NCBI RefSeq assembly: GCF_947489565.1
Contig: NZ_CANLEA010000002.1
Location: 124,001 to 188,000 of the forward strand
Length of the DNA stretch: 64,000 nucleotides
Source: an uncultured Kordia sp.
GTDB taxonomy: Bacteria > Bacteroidota > Bacteroidia > Flavobacteriales > Flavobacteriaceae
Direction of reading: 5' to 3'
The notes below the pieces were generated by a model. The model was given only the letters and a program-made list of their open reading frames with translations. It was not told the DNA's origin and made no database searches. Position 1 is the stretch's first letter. Each line of letters begins with the position of its first letter. This document shows, piece after piece, positions 31,481 through 41,344 of the stretch. Made by a program: the position numbers and the translations under genes.

Positions 31481-34234
31481 TTACGCTGCTTCTTTTTTGT
31501 TTCTTTTTCGGCGAATGTATACTACGATCCCTGTGAGTAATATTCCTCCAAAAATATAGTATAAGTATATGTTTCCTGATAAATTTATTGGATTTGCATC
31601 GCCTGTTAATGTGAAGGCACTCCAATAATAAGGCGAAGCTTCACTTGTGTTTTCATTGTTTTGAATGTACGTGAGTTTTGCTTTTTGCAAGGCTTTCGAT
31701 TTGGTATCGCCGGCAATAATATTTTTATAGAATTCTTGTATGATTTCATTGCTTGCTTTTTCATTAATATCCCATAAGGAAGAAATGACACTTTTAGCAC
31801 CAGCATTGAAAAACCCTCTTGCCAAACTCATAACACCTTCTCCTTTTTTCAATTCCCCATCAGAGGTTTTACAAGCACTCAATACGACCAATTCAGATTG
31901 GTTTTTGGTAAAATACAATTCGTCCAACGTAATTTTCTCATCATAAAATGCCAACCACGGAATTGTATTTTCGAGTCCGCCATGCGTAGATAAATGCACA
32001 ATTTTATAATTTCCGTAGGCTTCTGTAAATCGTACTTTGGTCGCGTTTTCATATTGAAAATGATTGGCACCAAAAATACTTGCCAATTTTTCCAATTCGG
32101 CAGAACTTGTTGTTAAGGTTGCATATTGTTCATCTTTGAATTTTGTAGGCGCAATGGCAATAAATGACTTTCCTGAGGACATTTTGTTTTGTTGCGACTG
32201 TGCAGCAGATGATAGCGAATAGTTATAATGAATCTGTGTGTTTTCAATTAAGTATTGATGTGCAGGTGTACGCAATGCTTCAAAAGGAATGTATTGTAAA
32301 ATGCCATCTGGAATGATGGTGATTCGTTTTTGAGAAAACGTTTCTGCAAATGGAAAAAGTTGTTCGTATAATACTGTTGCAACTTCTTCATATGCGTTTT
32401 TATCTTCTAAATTTACAAATGGTTTTGAAACGGCATTTTTATACTTAGCAACGGTTTTCGTGAGTTCTTTTGTATTAGGTAATTCTTTCAGTTGAATGGT
32501 TTCTGGTGAAATTAACGTCACAAAACCTTTTTCTTTTCCAACAATATATTGCAGCACCAATTCATCTTTTTGCAGATTTTTTTGAACATCATGCAACGTA
32601 AGTACATTGATATTCTTTTTGTATTTGAAATATTTTGGGTAGTTTATTTCTAATGAATCGATGAAGGCATTCAACTCTTTTTTATAGTTAAACATATCAT
32701 CTTTTAGTGAATCTATATGGCTTTCCGTATATGCAGATATTTGTATTTCTCCTTCAAGCTTTTTGATTTTTTTGATCAAATGCTGCTCACGTTTTAGAAT
32801 GTTTTTTGGAAGTTTTGACAAGCGTTTTGCATTAGCATCCGTCATATTTTCCAATAATAAAATAGCTTTATTTTTTTCCATGAAGAAAAATGCTTTTTCA
32901 GGTTGTTGCAAACGGTAACACACCTCAACTGCCTTTGGATAGAATGTAGCACTTTTTTTTCGCCAAAATAACTTTGATAAATCTTCACGACTTTCCACAT
33001 AAATGACATCAACCAAGCTATCAGCAAGTGCAAAAGTTTCTAATGCATTCTCAAGATATTCCGTATTATTTTCCGCTTTATCATAGGCAATCCATCCGTT
33101 GGCTTTGTCAATTAAATATCCTAGGATATCTATTTTATTCGGTGACAGTTCCATGTCTTTAAAACTAGGTAGCGTTTGATATGGAAGCTCTTTGGATTGC
33201 AATGCTTGCGTGATTGCTTTATGGTAGTATTTTAATGCTTGTTGGTGATTATTCTCTAGTTGATATATATCTGCCTGATTATTATATATTTTTGAGCTCT
33301 TCAAGTGATTATTTAGACTATATCTACTGGCTTTTTTTAAATATTCTTTCGCCTGCTCTAAATTTTTCTCTTTTTTACTTACGATGGCAAGATTTAAGCA
33401 ACTTCTATAGATTTTTACTGTATCCTCTTTTTGAATAGAAATAGTTAATGCTTTTTCATATTTAATCTTGGCTGTAGAATAATCTTCTAGAAAATAATCA
33501 TAAAAATAACCTTCATTATGAGCTTTTGCAATCTGGTTTACAGAATCAAACTTACAAACCTTATTATCAATAACTTCCAACTCTCTTATAACTTTTGCTA
33601 TTTTATTAGAATAGAGTTTATCTTCTGATAAGACATAGGTTGCAAATTTACTTATCAAAGTATTCGTTAATTCTTCACATTCATTGAGAGATTTAAATAT
33701 AAAGATCGATTTATCTAGATTTTCAATCGATTTCTGTAAATCCCCTAAAACACTATAAACATTTCCTCTTAAACGAAATAATTTCCCCAACCTAGTGTCT
33801 TCTGTCTTATACAAATTCAGATATTGCTGACTTGCCTTTAACGCTTTATATGGTTGGTTATCTTCTGCCAAAAAAAGTACCTTATTACAATACGTTTTCA
33901 TAAATACCTCTTCTCGATGATTCTTTAATTCATCCGAAATTTTCAATATTTTATTAGCATACGTTATGGAACGTTTTAAATTAGATTTCCAATTTTTTCC
34001 AGATAATTTATAATAAATTTGAGCCAACTCCATTTTATCAACTTTGATATTAGGAATTTGCAGCAAGCTATCAATTAATTTTCCTTTGGCATTAACTGAC
34101 AACTCTTTAGCCTCAGTTATAGCATTATAGTAAGTTACTAAATCTAGTTGTTCCTGTGCATTAACTACTCCAAAACAGTAAAGAGAAAAAGAAACCATAA
34201 AAAACATTCGGATTCTTAAAGACACTATAATCAT
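31481..34234 (-). CDS. Exported TPR-CHAT protein (caspase-like putative protease)
   Basis: A 917-residue protein. N-terminal signal peptide (FFMVSFSLYCFGVVNAQ), then about 400 residues of TPR-type helical repeats, a helical linker with coiled coil, and a CHAT domain (about 600-860). The CHAT catalytic dyad is visible: VHLSTHGG (His751) and LVVLSACKTSDGE (Cys788), with GVMSLARGFFNAGAKSVISSLWDIND-like sequence after it. A C-terminal membrane helix (IYLYYIFGGILLTGIVVYI) and RRKRNKK stop-transfer anchor it, placing the CHAT domain in the periplasm. CHAT enzymes are caspase-related proteases. It lies near a sigma/anti-sigma pair and a subtilase. Confidence 0.88.
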   Translation of the reverse strand: MIIVSLRIRMFFMVSFSLYCFGVVNAQEQLDLVTYYNAITEAKELSVNAKGKLIDSLLQIPNIKVDKMELAQIYYKLSGKNWKSNLKRSITYANKILKISDELKNHREEVFMKTYCNKVLFLAEDNQPYKALKASQQYLNLYKTEDTRLGKLFRLRGNVYSVLGDLQKSIENLDKSIFIFKSLNECEELTNTLISKFATYVLSEDKLYSNKIAKVIRELEVIDNKVCKFDSVNQIAKAHNEGYFYDYFLEDYSTAKIKYEKALTISIQKEDTVKIYRSCLNLAIVSKKEKNLEQAKEYLKKASRYSLNNHLKSSKIYNNQADIYQLENNHQQALKYYHKAITQALQSKELPYQTLPSFKDMELSPNKIDILGYLIDKANGWIAYDKAENNTEYLENALETFALADSLVDVIYVESREDLSKLFWRKKSATFYPKAVEVCYRLQQPEKAFFFMEKNKAILLLENMTDANAKRLSKLPKNILKREQHLIKKIKKLEGEIQISAYTESHIDSLKDDMFNYKKELNAFIDSLEINYPKYFKYKKNINVLTLHDVQKNLQKDELVLQYIVGKEKGFVTLISPETIQLKELPNTKELTKTVAKYKNAVSKPFVNLEDKNAYEEVATVLYEQLFPFAETFSQKRITIIPDGILQYIPFEALRTPAHQYLIENTQIHYNYSLSSAAQSQQNKMSSGKSFIAIAPTKFKDEQYATLTTSSAELEKLASIFGANHFQYENATKVRFTEAYGNYKIVHLSTHGGLENTIPWLAFYDEKITLDELYFTKNQSELVVLSACKTSDGELKKGEGVMSLARGFFNAGAKSVISSLWDINEKASNEIIQEFYKNIIAGDTKSKALQKAKLTYIQNNENTSEASPYYWSAFTLTGDANPINLSGNIYLYYIFGGILLTGIVVYIRRKRNKKEAA

Positions 34235-34327
34235 AAGTAATTGAATATTAGATTTTTAAGCACTATCTGTAAATTTACACAATAAATACTCTTTTTTCAG
34301 AGTTGTTTATAAATAAAATTTTACATT

Positions 34328-34456
34328 ATGAAAATTCAACAAAACATTACACAATTTAATCAATTTCAAATTTCAACCAATCTTCTCTCCAAAATTAATG
34401 GTGGTGAAAAAAAAGCTAGAGCAACATCAGATGAAGAAATTGAGTTAGGAGGTTAA
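34328..34456 (+). CDS. 42-residue double-glycine leader-type peptide
   Basis: MKIQQNITQFNQFQISTNLL then SKINGG, followed by 16 polar residues ending ELGG. The first 26 residues look like the GG leaders of Bacteroidota natural-product precursors (compare the peptides at 48092 and 48422), but the remaining part (EKKARATSDEEIELGG) has no Cys. It is followed by a strong terminator and faces the subtilase gene. It may be a small exported signal peptide. Confidence 0.6.
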   Translation: MKIQQNITQFNQFQISTNLLSKINGGEKKARATSDEEIELGG

Positions 34457-34466
34457 AAATAGTATG

Positions 34467-34498
34467 TAAAAGAGGAGTTTTTGAGGCTCCTCTTTTTT
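34467..34498. terminator. Terminator after the small GG peptide
   Basis: AGAGGAG (34471-34477) pairs with CTCCTCT (34487-34493), flanked by AAAA and a run of T. It can act on both strands; the subtilase gene converges from the right. Confidence 0.8.
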
Positions 34499-34543
34499 AA
34501 TAGTCTAAATGCAAGATTACCTAAACCTAATTTAAACTATATA

Positions 34544-35872
34544 CTAGTCATCAAATAATGGCAAAAATGATGAATGTTCTAAATCATCCAAATAAGGACT
34601 GAAGATACAATTTTGTATTACCGCAGTTTTTAATACTATGCCTGACATTCCATCAACATGAATACTTCCACTATATCCTGAGGTTAAAGCTGCAGAATAC
34701 GAGGTTCCATCTACATAAAATATTTCATTATTATAAGCAAAAGGGATTTGTTCTCCAGGTGCAGCAATATCTACAGAGGTTACACCTCTATTTGAAAAAT
34801 CGGCCAAAGCAGAAATGCCTCCTACAGATGGATTTGAAAATGATCCGCTTGCGTAAGAGTTTGAATTATATCCTGGCACTTGATGATTTGCAAGTGCTGC
34901 TATAGCTAATATGTTTTCGGAGTCATATGAAGATGGATAATGTGGTATTTCATCGTTATTAAGCCCTTCATTTCCTGCGGATGTTATAACTAATTTATCT
35001 GGAGCTTCAAGAATAAACCTTTCTAATAATTCTCGTTCTTGATGATACCAACCAAAACTCATATTAATAATATCTACATCAGGTTTGTTTGCTGCATATT
35101 GAAAACCACATAAAGCATCAAAATAACTTATATTTCCTCCACTATTTGCTACTTTTACAGGTAATATTTGATAATCAACATTAGCTGATTCTAATTCAGA
35201 TATAATCAAACTGGCAACAATGGTTCCGTGTCTTCCATAATGATCATCATATGGGTTATTGTTCTCATTTACAAAGTTCCAACCAAATATCTCATCATAT
35301 CCATTATCTGTACAACCTGTATCAGCACTGTTGTATAAAAATGCTTCTGGAAAACCTGTATGATTATAATCAATTCCCGTATCCAATACTGCAATAGTTA
35401 CACCCTGGTTTAAAATTACTTGTTTTTGCATGGCATCATTTACAAAACCAATTCCTCCAGTTTCCACAAATACATTATCTAATATTTTTATCTCAGGGTT
35501 GTATTCGGCACCTTCAATTTCTTCATCAGATCTTGCTGCTTCTCTTTTTTCTTCTAAGCCACCATCATTGTTAGGTCCTTTTCTTTCTTGTATAGTCCAT
35601 AGTTCTAAATTTGGATCGGCACATTCACATTTTTTATGGGATTGAATATCATATTCTGCTCTCTTTAATATTTTTTCGGCTTCTGTTGTACCATCAGGAT
35701 ACAGAATTATAAGTTCATTATTTTGAATATTGGAAGCATTTGCATAACCTCCTTTTTGTGTGATTTCAGTTTCTTTAGCAATATCTGCTTCTTCAAGATT
35801 TAAGCTTTCTTTTTGACAGCCTACTGTCGTTATTAACAACAATGCAAAACAATATACTATTACTTTTTTCAT
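34544..35872 (-). CDS. Subtilisin-like (S8) peptidase lipoprotein
   Basis: A 442-residue serine protease. Lipoprotein signal LLLITTVGC (Cys19). Catalytic triad visible: Asp164 (IAVLDTGIDYNH), His215 (HYGRHGTIVASLI) and Ser391 (VDGTSYSAALTSG); the oxyanion Asn is in ITSAGNEG. A pro-region of about 130 residues precedes the domain, so it is probably made as an inactive precursor. It is surface- or periplasm-anchored. Between the TPR-CHAT gene and a T9SS protein it belongs to a protease-rich block. A terminator-separated small GG peptide faces it. Confidence 0.9.
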   Translation of the reverse strand: MKKVIVYCFALLLITTVGCQKESLNLEEADIAKETEITQKGGYANASNIQNNELIILYPDGTTEAEKILKRAEYDIQSHKKCECADPNLELWTIQERKGPNNDGGLEEKREAARSDEEIEGAEYNPEIKILDNVFVETGGIGFVNDAMQKQVILNQGVTIAVLDTGIDYNHTGFPEAFLYNSADTGCTDNGYDEIFGWNFVNENNNPYDDHYGRHGTIVASLIISELESANVDYQILPVKVANSGGNISYFDALCGFQYAANKPDVDIINMSFGWYHQERELLERFILEAPDKLVITSAGNEGLNNDEIPHYPSSYDSENILAIAALANHQVPGYNSNSYASGSFSNPSVGGISALADFSNRGVTSVDIAAPGEQIPFAYNNEIFYVDGTSYSAALTSGYSGSIHVDGMSGIVLKTAVIQNCIFSPYLDDLEHSSFLPLFDD

Positions 35873-35949
35873 GTTTCTTTTAGTTTAAATTAATACTACT
35901 AGTTGTATACAAAGCATGTATACTTAGGGTTGGTTTAGGTATGATAAAA

Positions 35950-35977
35950 ATTCCAGCCAACCGAAATTGGCTGGAAT
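35950..35977 (-). terminator. Terminator of the large T9SS protein gene
   Basis: ATTCCAGCCAA (35950-35960) and TTGGCTGGAAT (35967-35977) form a perfect 11-bp stem; on the minus strand a T-run (complement of 35946-35950) follows. Confidence 0.85.
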
Positions 35978-35995
35978 CCTCTTGCATTATAAAAA

Positions 35996-38900
35996 TTATT
36001 TTATAATTACTTTCTTGGTAATTGTTTCTGTATCAGTAGTAATGACAAGGAAGTAAATTCCTGGCGTTAATACTGACTTACCATTCCAAGTTATGGTAGT
36101 TAAGTTATTTTCTATATGATTTTTATCGAATGATTTGATTAAGATTCCGTCAAAACGATATACTTTGATATCAAAGTTTGTTTTGTTGGCTCCTGAAATT
36201 TCGATATTCATATTACCGTCGTTCGGGTTTGGTGAAATCTTAGCAACAGTTTTCACATCTGATGGTGTTGGCTCATGTGGTCTTGTGTAACAGCTTACAC
36301 ATTGTGATGCTGACCATAATACAGTACCATCTTTACATTTTGTTCCAACTCGCCAGCTAAAGCATCCCGATCTATCAATATAAGGCAATGAGAAAGATGT
36401 TCCTTGAACGTCCCATCTCATTTGAGTAGGTCTCGTTCCTTTACAATCGCGACAATATGGATCGTCCCAAGTAACTTCAACAACATAAGCTTGTAAAGGA
36501 TCTCCTGTCCAACTCATACTTGCGCGTCTACAATCGAATCGTAAATTTGTAGCTTCTACACATGGATCTGGATCGTCTACACATTCTATTTTTACAGTCT
36601 CAGAAATAGATACCGTAGTTTCACATCCTTCAACATCTGTTATTGTCCATGTCATTGTGATATCATACATTCCGTTTGCTGTAAATGTATGATAGATACC
36701 ATTTCCTGAAGACGTAATTGGTGGATCATTGTTAATTGTGAATGAATACACTTCATCTACGATTTGATCTGGGAAACAGTTTACTGATGAACTAGCTCCA
36801 ATTGAGTACAGACATTCATTAACTTGTGATACATTTAAATCTCCAAGAACCAAATCATCACATACACATTCTTCTTCACATTCGTAGAAGAAACAATCTT
36901 GATACACACATTCTTTTCCGTATTCTGTGTTTGTTGCAGTAAAGCAGATTGGTCCATTTTCCATTGGTAAATCTACTAAAACATTTGTTGCTTGCGAACC
37001 ATTGTGATCCCAACTAAAGGTATCATAATCATCAATATCTATTGGATCTCCATTGACATCAACCAACTCTATAAGTATACTTCCTAGTATACAAGGATCA
37101 CAATCATCACCACTACTAGCACGAAGCTCCATATAAGCCCTTAACCTGTCTAGTTCTGCTTGAATTTGCGCTTGTGCTGAACTTTGTGCATCATTTTCTG
37201 CTGAAGCAGATTGAGTTGCTACTGCAGCTGCCATTGCTTTTTCTAGCGATGTTTGATATGCTTGCAATTGAGCAGTTGTTGGACATTCTATTGCGTTTAT
37301 GTAAATATCTTCATCACAACAATCTTCTAAGTATGTTATAACATATTCACATCCGTTTGGATAGGTAATTGTTGCTTGCCAGTTTTCTAATGCTGACACA
37401 TAAATCCAATCTTGAATATCGTTTTCATCTACTGCAGTATCTAAGTTATCCCAAACAATAGTAATTCCGTTTCCATTCTCTATTGTTGATCCGTCACTAC
37501 TTAATACATGAATTGGCCATTGATCAGCAGTACATACTACTTCTGGGCAGTTTGGATGATCCCAATATGGTGAAATGTAAGGATCATCAGTACAACAATC
37601 TGGTACATGAATAAATTCGTCTTTTAAACAATCTGAATAATCAGTCAAGCCTATCCAAAGTGTCCAATCACCATCACTTACATCAATTGGACCGAGTTGA
37701 TAGTCTGTTACATCTCCGGTAACATTATCAAGTACAAATTCTGCATTATTACTTTCTAACTTTTGTTTCGCCATCCATGGTAATCCATTCGTTCCTGTAA
37801 CAGTTACTGTTACATAATAGAAATCATCTGAATAATCGGATGGTGTTCCATTATCGTTACATTCACCTACAGTAAACGTATATTCTAAATCACATGGTGG
37901 TGAACATGGTTTTGGAACTTCAATAGAAACATCTGTGGTACAACTTGGATCTGCGTCATCAAAGACTGAAAAAGTATATATTCCAGAATTAGCAGAAATA
38001 TCTCCCATGTCTATGGTTGTTGGATTTCCATAACCTCCAGAGTCACCATTTGGAGTTGTAGCGGTCCAAGTAGATCCTGCCGAATTTGTTACTGTTAAAT
38101 CAAAAGTCCACGTATCATCACTTGGATCAGTAGAACCTTGATCATAACATACAATATTTGATATCGTAGCAGCAATATCACAACAGTCAGGATTGTTAAA
38201 AATATAATCATTGTTTTGTCCTGGAATTGTATGTACATCATCTGCATTTTGTGTTTCTCCTGCGATGCCAAAAATTGCATTTACTTGAAAATCATAACCT
38301 CCACTTTGACCTGGGAAATCAGCTGGATTTACAGTAAAGCAAACAGTATTTCCTGTAATTACTCCATTTGTTAATGTTTGTACAACCTGTCCATTTTGTA
38401 AAATATCTAAAGAAGTATTGTTTGCTGTAAGTGTTCCTGTTTCTCCATTCAATTCTGGCAATGTAAAGTCTGCACATACATCAAATGGCAATGTTACTTC
38501 ACAAGGATCAAATTCATTTAAACGAATATTTCCTTGAAAGTTTGATCCTGGCACACATTCTTCTGCGCATATATCATCAATATAAGCATATCCAAAATGT
38601 GCTCCAGCTCCGCAATCGGCCATGATGAATTCTAAATTAATAACATCTCCAGCATTTCCAGAAACTTTTAACTCTGCACAGGTCCAATCTTGCCATAAAA
38701 CTGGAGCTAATGGACATCCATCATTTGTTAATCCGTCTAATTGGTTAAAAAATGGATTTCCGGCTGGGTTAGATATAACACATAATCTATCTAATTCTGC
38801 ATTATTACCATCTAAGGCTCTTGCTACAAAAATTGGATTTGCGTTGTTATGATTTGGAAACTCAGATACTAATGCATAATAAAAACGAACCGTTTGAATA

Positions 38901-39670
38901 CCGCTTTCATCTAATGTAATTGGTTTAATTAATCTATTAATTCCATGATCTGGTCTACAAACACCTAAAGTACTTGTTGGATTTACCAAAGGTTTTGGGC
39001 TATTAATTCTTGCCGCAAATTGGTTACTTGTCATTGGATCATTATCATTGTCTAGTGGACTATTAGGATTAATCATACTTAATGTATCTCCACCGCTAGC
39101 AACTATAGGATCATTTCCTGCGCTTACAATATCAAAATTATCTACACTTGTTGTAAACAGATTGTTAGGCGTCCAACCAAAGTTTCCAAAGCCCATCGTT
39201 GGAATAGCGTTACACTCTCCTCCACCAGAACCTATATAACCCGCAGGATTTCCACCTGTAGGAAAGCCAAAAGCGGTTTGTCCTTGATAATTGTTAAAAT
39301 TTCCATCTTCAAAACTTCCATTAAGGCAAATAGGTGCCATTTCTGCTTGATATGGTATCCAAGCTTTGGGATTTTTTTGAAAATATTCATATCTGAGATA
39401 TGCTTCTCTAAAAAACTGTATTTGTAATTTTTGCTCTTCAACAGAAAGTTGATTGAACTTTAATTGACCTTCAGAATGATTAAAACCTTTTATGAAGTTC
39501 TGTTTTACATTCTCAGGAAGTACTTTTTTCAAGTTCTCTGCAATGTAAGCAGCTACCTTTTGTTCTTCTTGTTGAATTTGCTGTTGCTGCAAAACATTAT
39601 TTTGCGCAAAAATTCCCATAAAGGAACTTGCCAAGAATAAACAAAACATACTTAGTATAACTTTTTTCAT
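35996..39670 (-). CDS. Large secreted protein with T9SS sorting domain
   Basis: A 1224-residue cargo protein: signal peptide (VILSMFCLFLASSFMGIFAQ), several beta-sandwich/Ig-like Cys-rich domains with repeated CxDD and CExxC patterns, an unusual Ala/Gln-rich helical segment (about 830-880, SLEKAMAAAVATQSASAEND), and a C-terminal type A sorting domain (KISPNPNDGNMNIEISG...PGIYFLVITTDTETITKKVIIK) that sends it through the type IX system to the surface. It is probably an adhesin or surface structure; no enzyme motif was seen. The strand is divergent from the sigma factor gene, so the two may share a control region. Confidence 0.8.
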   Translation of the reverse strand: MKKVILSMFCLFLASSFMGIFAQNNVLQQQQIQQEEQKVAAYIAENLKKVLPENVKQNFIKGFNHSEGQLKFNQLSVEEQKLQIQFFREAYLRYEYFQKNPKAWIPYQAEMAPICLNGSFEDGNFNNYQGQTAFGFPTGGNPAGYIGSGGGECNAIPTMGFGNFGWTPNNLFTTSVDNFDIVSAGNDPIVASGGDTLSMINPNSPLDNDNDPMTSNQFAARINSPKPLVNPTSTLGVCRPDHGINRLIKPITLDESGIQTVRFYYALVSEFPNHNNANPIFVARALDGNNAELDRLCVISNPAGNPFFNQLDGLTNDGCPLAPVLWQDWTCAELKVSGNAGDVINLEFIMADCGAGAHFGYAYIDDICAEECVPGSNFQGNIRLNEFDPCEVTLPFDVCADFTLPELNGETGTLTANNTSLDILQNGQVVQTLTNGVITGNTVCFTVNPADFPGQSGGYDFQVNAIFGIAGETQNADDVHTIPGQNNDYIFNNPDCCDIAATISNIVCYDQGSTDPSDDTWTFDLTVTNSAGSTWTATTPNGDSGGYGNPTTIDMGDISANSGIYTFSVFDDADPSCTTDVSIEVPKPCSPPCDLEYTFTVGECNDNGTPSDYSDDFYYVTVTVTGTNGLPWMAKQKLESNNAEFVLDNVTGDVTDYQLGPIDVSDGDWTLWIGLTDYSDCLKDEFIHVPDCCTDDPYISPYWDHPNCPEVVCTADQWPIHVLSSDGSTIENGNGITIVWDNLDTAVDENDIQDWIYVSALENWQATITYPNGCEYVITYLEDCCDEDIYINAIECPTTAQLQAYQTSLEKAMAAAVATQSASAENDAQSSAQAQIQAELDRLRAYMELRASSGDDCDPCILGSILIELVDVNGDPIDIDDYDTFSWDHNGSQATNVLVDLPMENGPICFTATNTEYGKECVYQDCFFYECEEECVCDDLVLGDLNVSQVNECLYSIGASSSVNCFPDQIVDEVYSFTINNDPPITSSGNGIYHTFTANGMYDITMTWTITDVEGCETTVSISETVKIECVDDPDPCVEATNLRFDCRRASMSWTGDPLQAYVVEVTWDDPYCRDCKGTRPTQMRWDVQGTSFSLPYIDRSGCFSWRVGTKCKDGTVLWSASQCVSCYTRPHEPTPSDVKTVAKISPNPNDGNMNIEISGANKTNFDIKVYRFDGILIKSFDKNHIENNLTTITWNGKSVLTPGIYFLVITTDTETITKKVIIK

Positions 39671-39838
39671 AATTAAAATATGTTGGTTATTGGTTATTTC
39701 CTACTCTGTTTTAGTTGAAGGTTTTTCGGATTCCACCTTATTGAATGAATCGATTCATGAGATAGTTACACGTAAGAAATTTTGTTACCCAATTTATTTC
39801 CTTATTTTTAGTACCACTTTTTTAGTCATCCCTATTTT

Positions 39839-40396
39839 ATGTCAAATGATACTTATTTTATTGAAGGACTTTGCACTGGAGAAAAAACTGTTTTGAAAGA
39901 AATTTATGATCAGTTTTTTACGAAAGTAAAGACATTTGTCTTGCAAAATAAAGGCGCTGTTACTGATGCAGAAGATGTTTTTCATAATGCATTAATCCAA
40001 ATATACATTCGACTCAAAAACAGACAGTTAGTCATAAAATCTTCTTTTGAAGCCTATCTTTTTACAACCTGTAAAAATCTTTGGCGACGAGAATTAAATA
40101 AAAAACGGGTAACAAAACATAAGGTTATTGAACTTGAGGACAAAGAAACAGAAAATGCTTATGCATTACTTGAACAAGAACAGTGGGAATTGTATATAGA
40201 AAAGTTTCAATTGCTTTCTGAAAATTGTAGAAAAGTATTAACGCTGTTGTTTAATGGAACTTCGTATGATGAAATTGTAAAAATATTTTCATACTCATCA
40301 AAAGTAGTTGCCAGACAACGAGTTTTTAAATGCAAAGCTAAATTAACCAAGCTAATTCAGGGAGACGATAAGTTTTCCAAAATAAAGAAATTATGA
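39839..40396 (+). CDS. ECF-type sigma-70 factor
   Basis: A 185-residue sigma factor. Region 2 (VLKEIYDQFFTKVKTFVLQNKGAVTDAEDVFHNALIQIYIRLKNRQ...FEAYLFTTCKNLWRRELNKKR) binds the core RNA polymerase and the -10 element; region 4 (LSENCRKVLTLLFNGTSYDEIVKIFSYSSKVVARQRVFKCKAKL) is the -35-binding helix-turn-helix. The stop overlaps the start of the next gene by 4 bases (ATGA), and that gene looks like its anti-sigma. It is one of the candidate controllers of the nearby protease and T9SS genes. Confidence 0.9.
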   Translation: MSNDTYFIEGLCTGEKTVLKEIYDQFFTKVKTFVLQNKGAVTDAEDVFHNALIQIYIRLKNRQLVIKSSFEAYLFTTCKNLWRRELNKKRVTKHKVIELEDKETENAYALLEQEQWELYIEKFQLLSENCRKVLTLLFNGTSYDEIVKIFSYSSKVVARQRVFKCKAKLTKLIQGDDKFSKIKKL

Positions 40397-41205
40397 GTTT
40401 TGATGATAACCAATATGAACAAATTGCTTCATATATAAATAATCAGATGAATGAAGCTGAAAAAACAGCATTTGAAGCTTTACTAAAAAATGATACAGAA
40501 CTTGCATCGTTTGTAGCAACGTTTGCATCGCTGGACAATGTATACGATGAAAACTTGTGGGCGGTAGAGAGTCATGCCTCCATTGAAGAAGTAAAAGCAT
40601 TAGCAGCAGAATTTAGAGCCGCTGATGTAATGTCATTATCTAACAAGATACGAGATATTCAAAGCGAAGCACATCAAACACAAACTCCTAAAAACAGAAA
40701 GTCATATTTCTATATTATTTCTTCAGCCGTAGCAATAGCTGCTGTAATGACGCTGTTTTATTTTTCATTCATGCAATCGCTCACTGCCACCGAAGCTTTT
40801 GAGCAATATCATGATTGGAACTCATTACCATCTTTGGTAGAAAAAAGTAGTTCAAAAGACATCGCTGCCGAAGCACAAGAACTCTTTCAACAAGAAAAAT
40901 ACCAAGAAGCACTAACGACTTTCAAACAATATGAACAAAAAAGTGAGACATTCGATCAAAATGTGCTATTGTATATTGGTGTGTGTTATTTAGAACTTGG
41001 AAACTATCATGAAGCTCATCAAACATTTGACGAATTACGCAATAGTGATACACTCGATAATCATAAAGCATATTGGTATACTGTGTTGACTCATTTAAAG
41101 CAAAATAATATCGAAACTGCCAAAAAAGTACTCAACACTTTGATTCAAAATTCTAGCAACTTCAATTACAAAAAAGCTAAAGAATTGCTAAAAAAATTAA
41201 AATAA
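40393..41205 (+). CDS. Membrane anti-sigma-like protein with periplasmic TPR domain
   Basis: A 270-residue protein coupled to the sigma factor. Residues 1-100 are cytosolic (YINNQMNEAEKTAFEALLKNDTELAS is the zinc-less anti-sigma-type helix pattern), residues about 104-127 (YFYIISSAVAIAAVMTLFYFSF) span the membrane, and the rest is a periplasmic TPR-like domain (EAQELFQQEKYQEALTTFKQYEQ, IGVCYLELGNYHEAHQTFDELRN). It would hold the sigma factor at the membrane and release it upon a periplasmic event. A protease could trigger this; the TPR-CHAT protein is also periplasmic. Confidence 0.8.
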   Translation: MSFDDNQYEQIASYINNQMNEAEKTAFEALLKNDTELASFVATFASLDNVYDENLWAVESHASIEEVKALAAEFRAADVMSLSNKIRDIQSEAHQTQTPKNRKSYFYIISSAVAIAAVMTLFYFSFMQSLTATEAFEQYHDWNSLPSLVEKSSSKDIAAEAQELFQQEKYQEALTTFKQYEQKSETFDQNVLLYIGVCYLELGNYHEAHQTFDELRNSDTLDNHKAYWYTVLTHLKQNNIETAKKVLNTLIQNSSNFNYKKAKELLKKLK

Positions 41206-41344
41206 TTCATAATTCTTCCTGTTTTTTATAAATTTCGATAAGATATTTCCGTTTTTATCGGTGAATACTCCTGTTTATGCTTGTAATAAAATAAAAAAAG
41301 CCTTTAATTTGAGGTAGACCAAAACTTGAATCATTTGAAAAATT

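Noticed and set aside
31481-41205. A type III-E CRISPR (Craspase) locus
   Set aside because: No Cas7-11, no repeat-spacer array and no Csx30-like gene is present; the TPR-CHAT protein has a signal peptide and membrane anchor, unlike Csx29. Only the regulatory logic is comparable.
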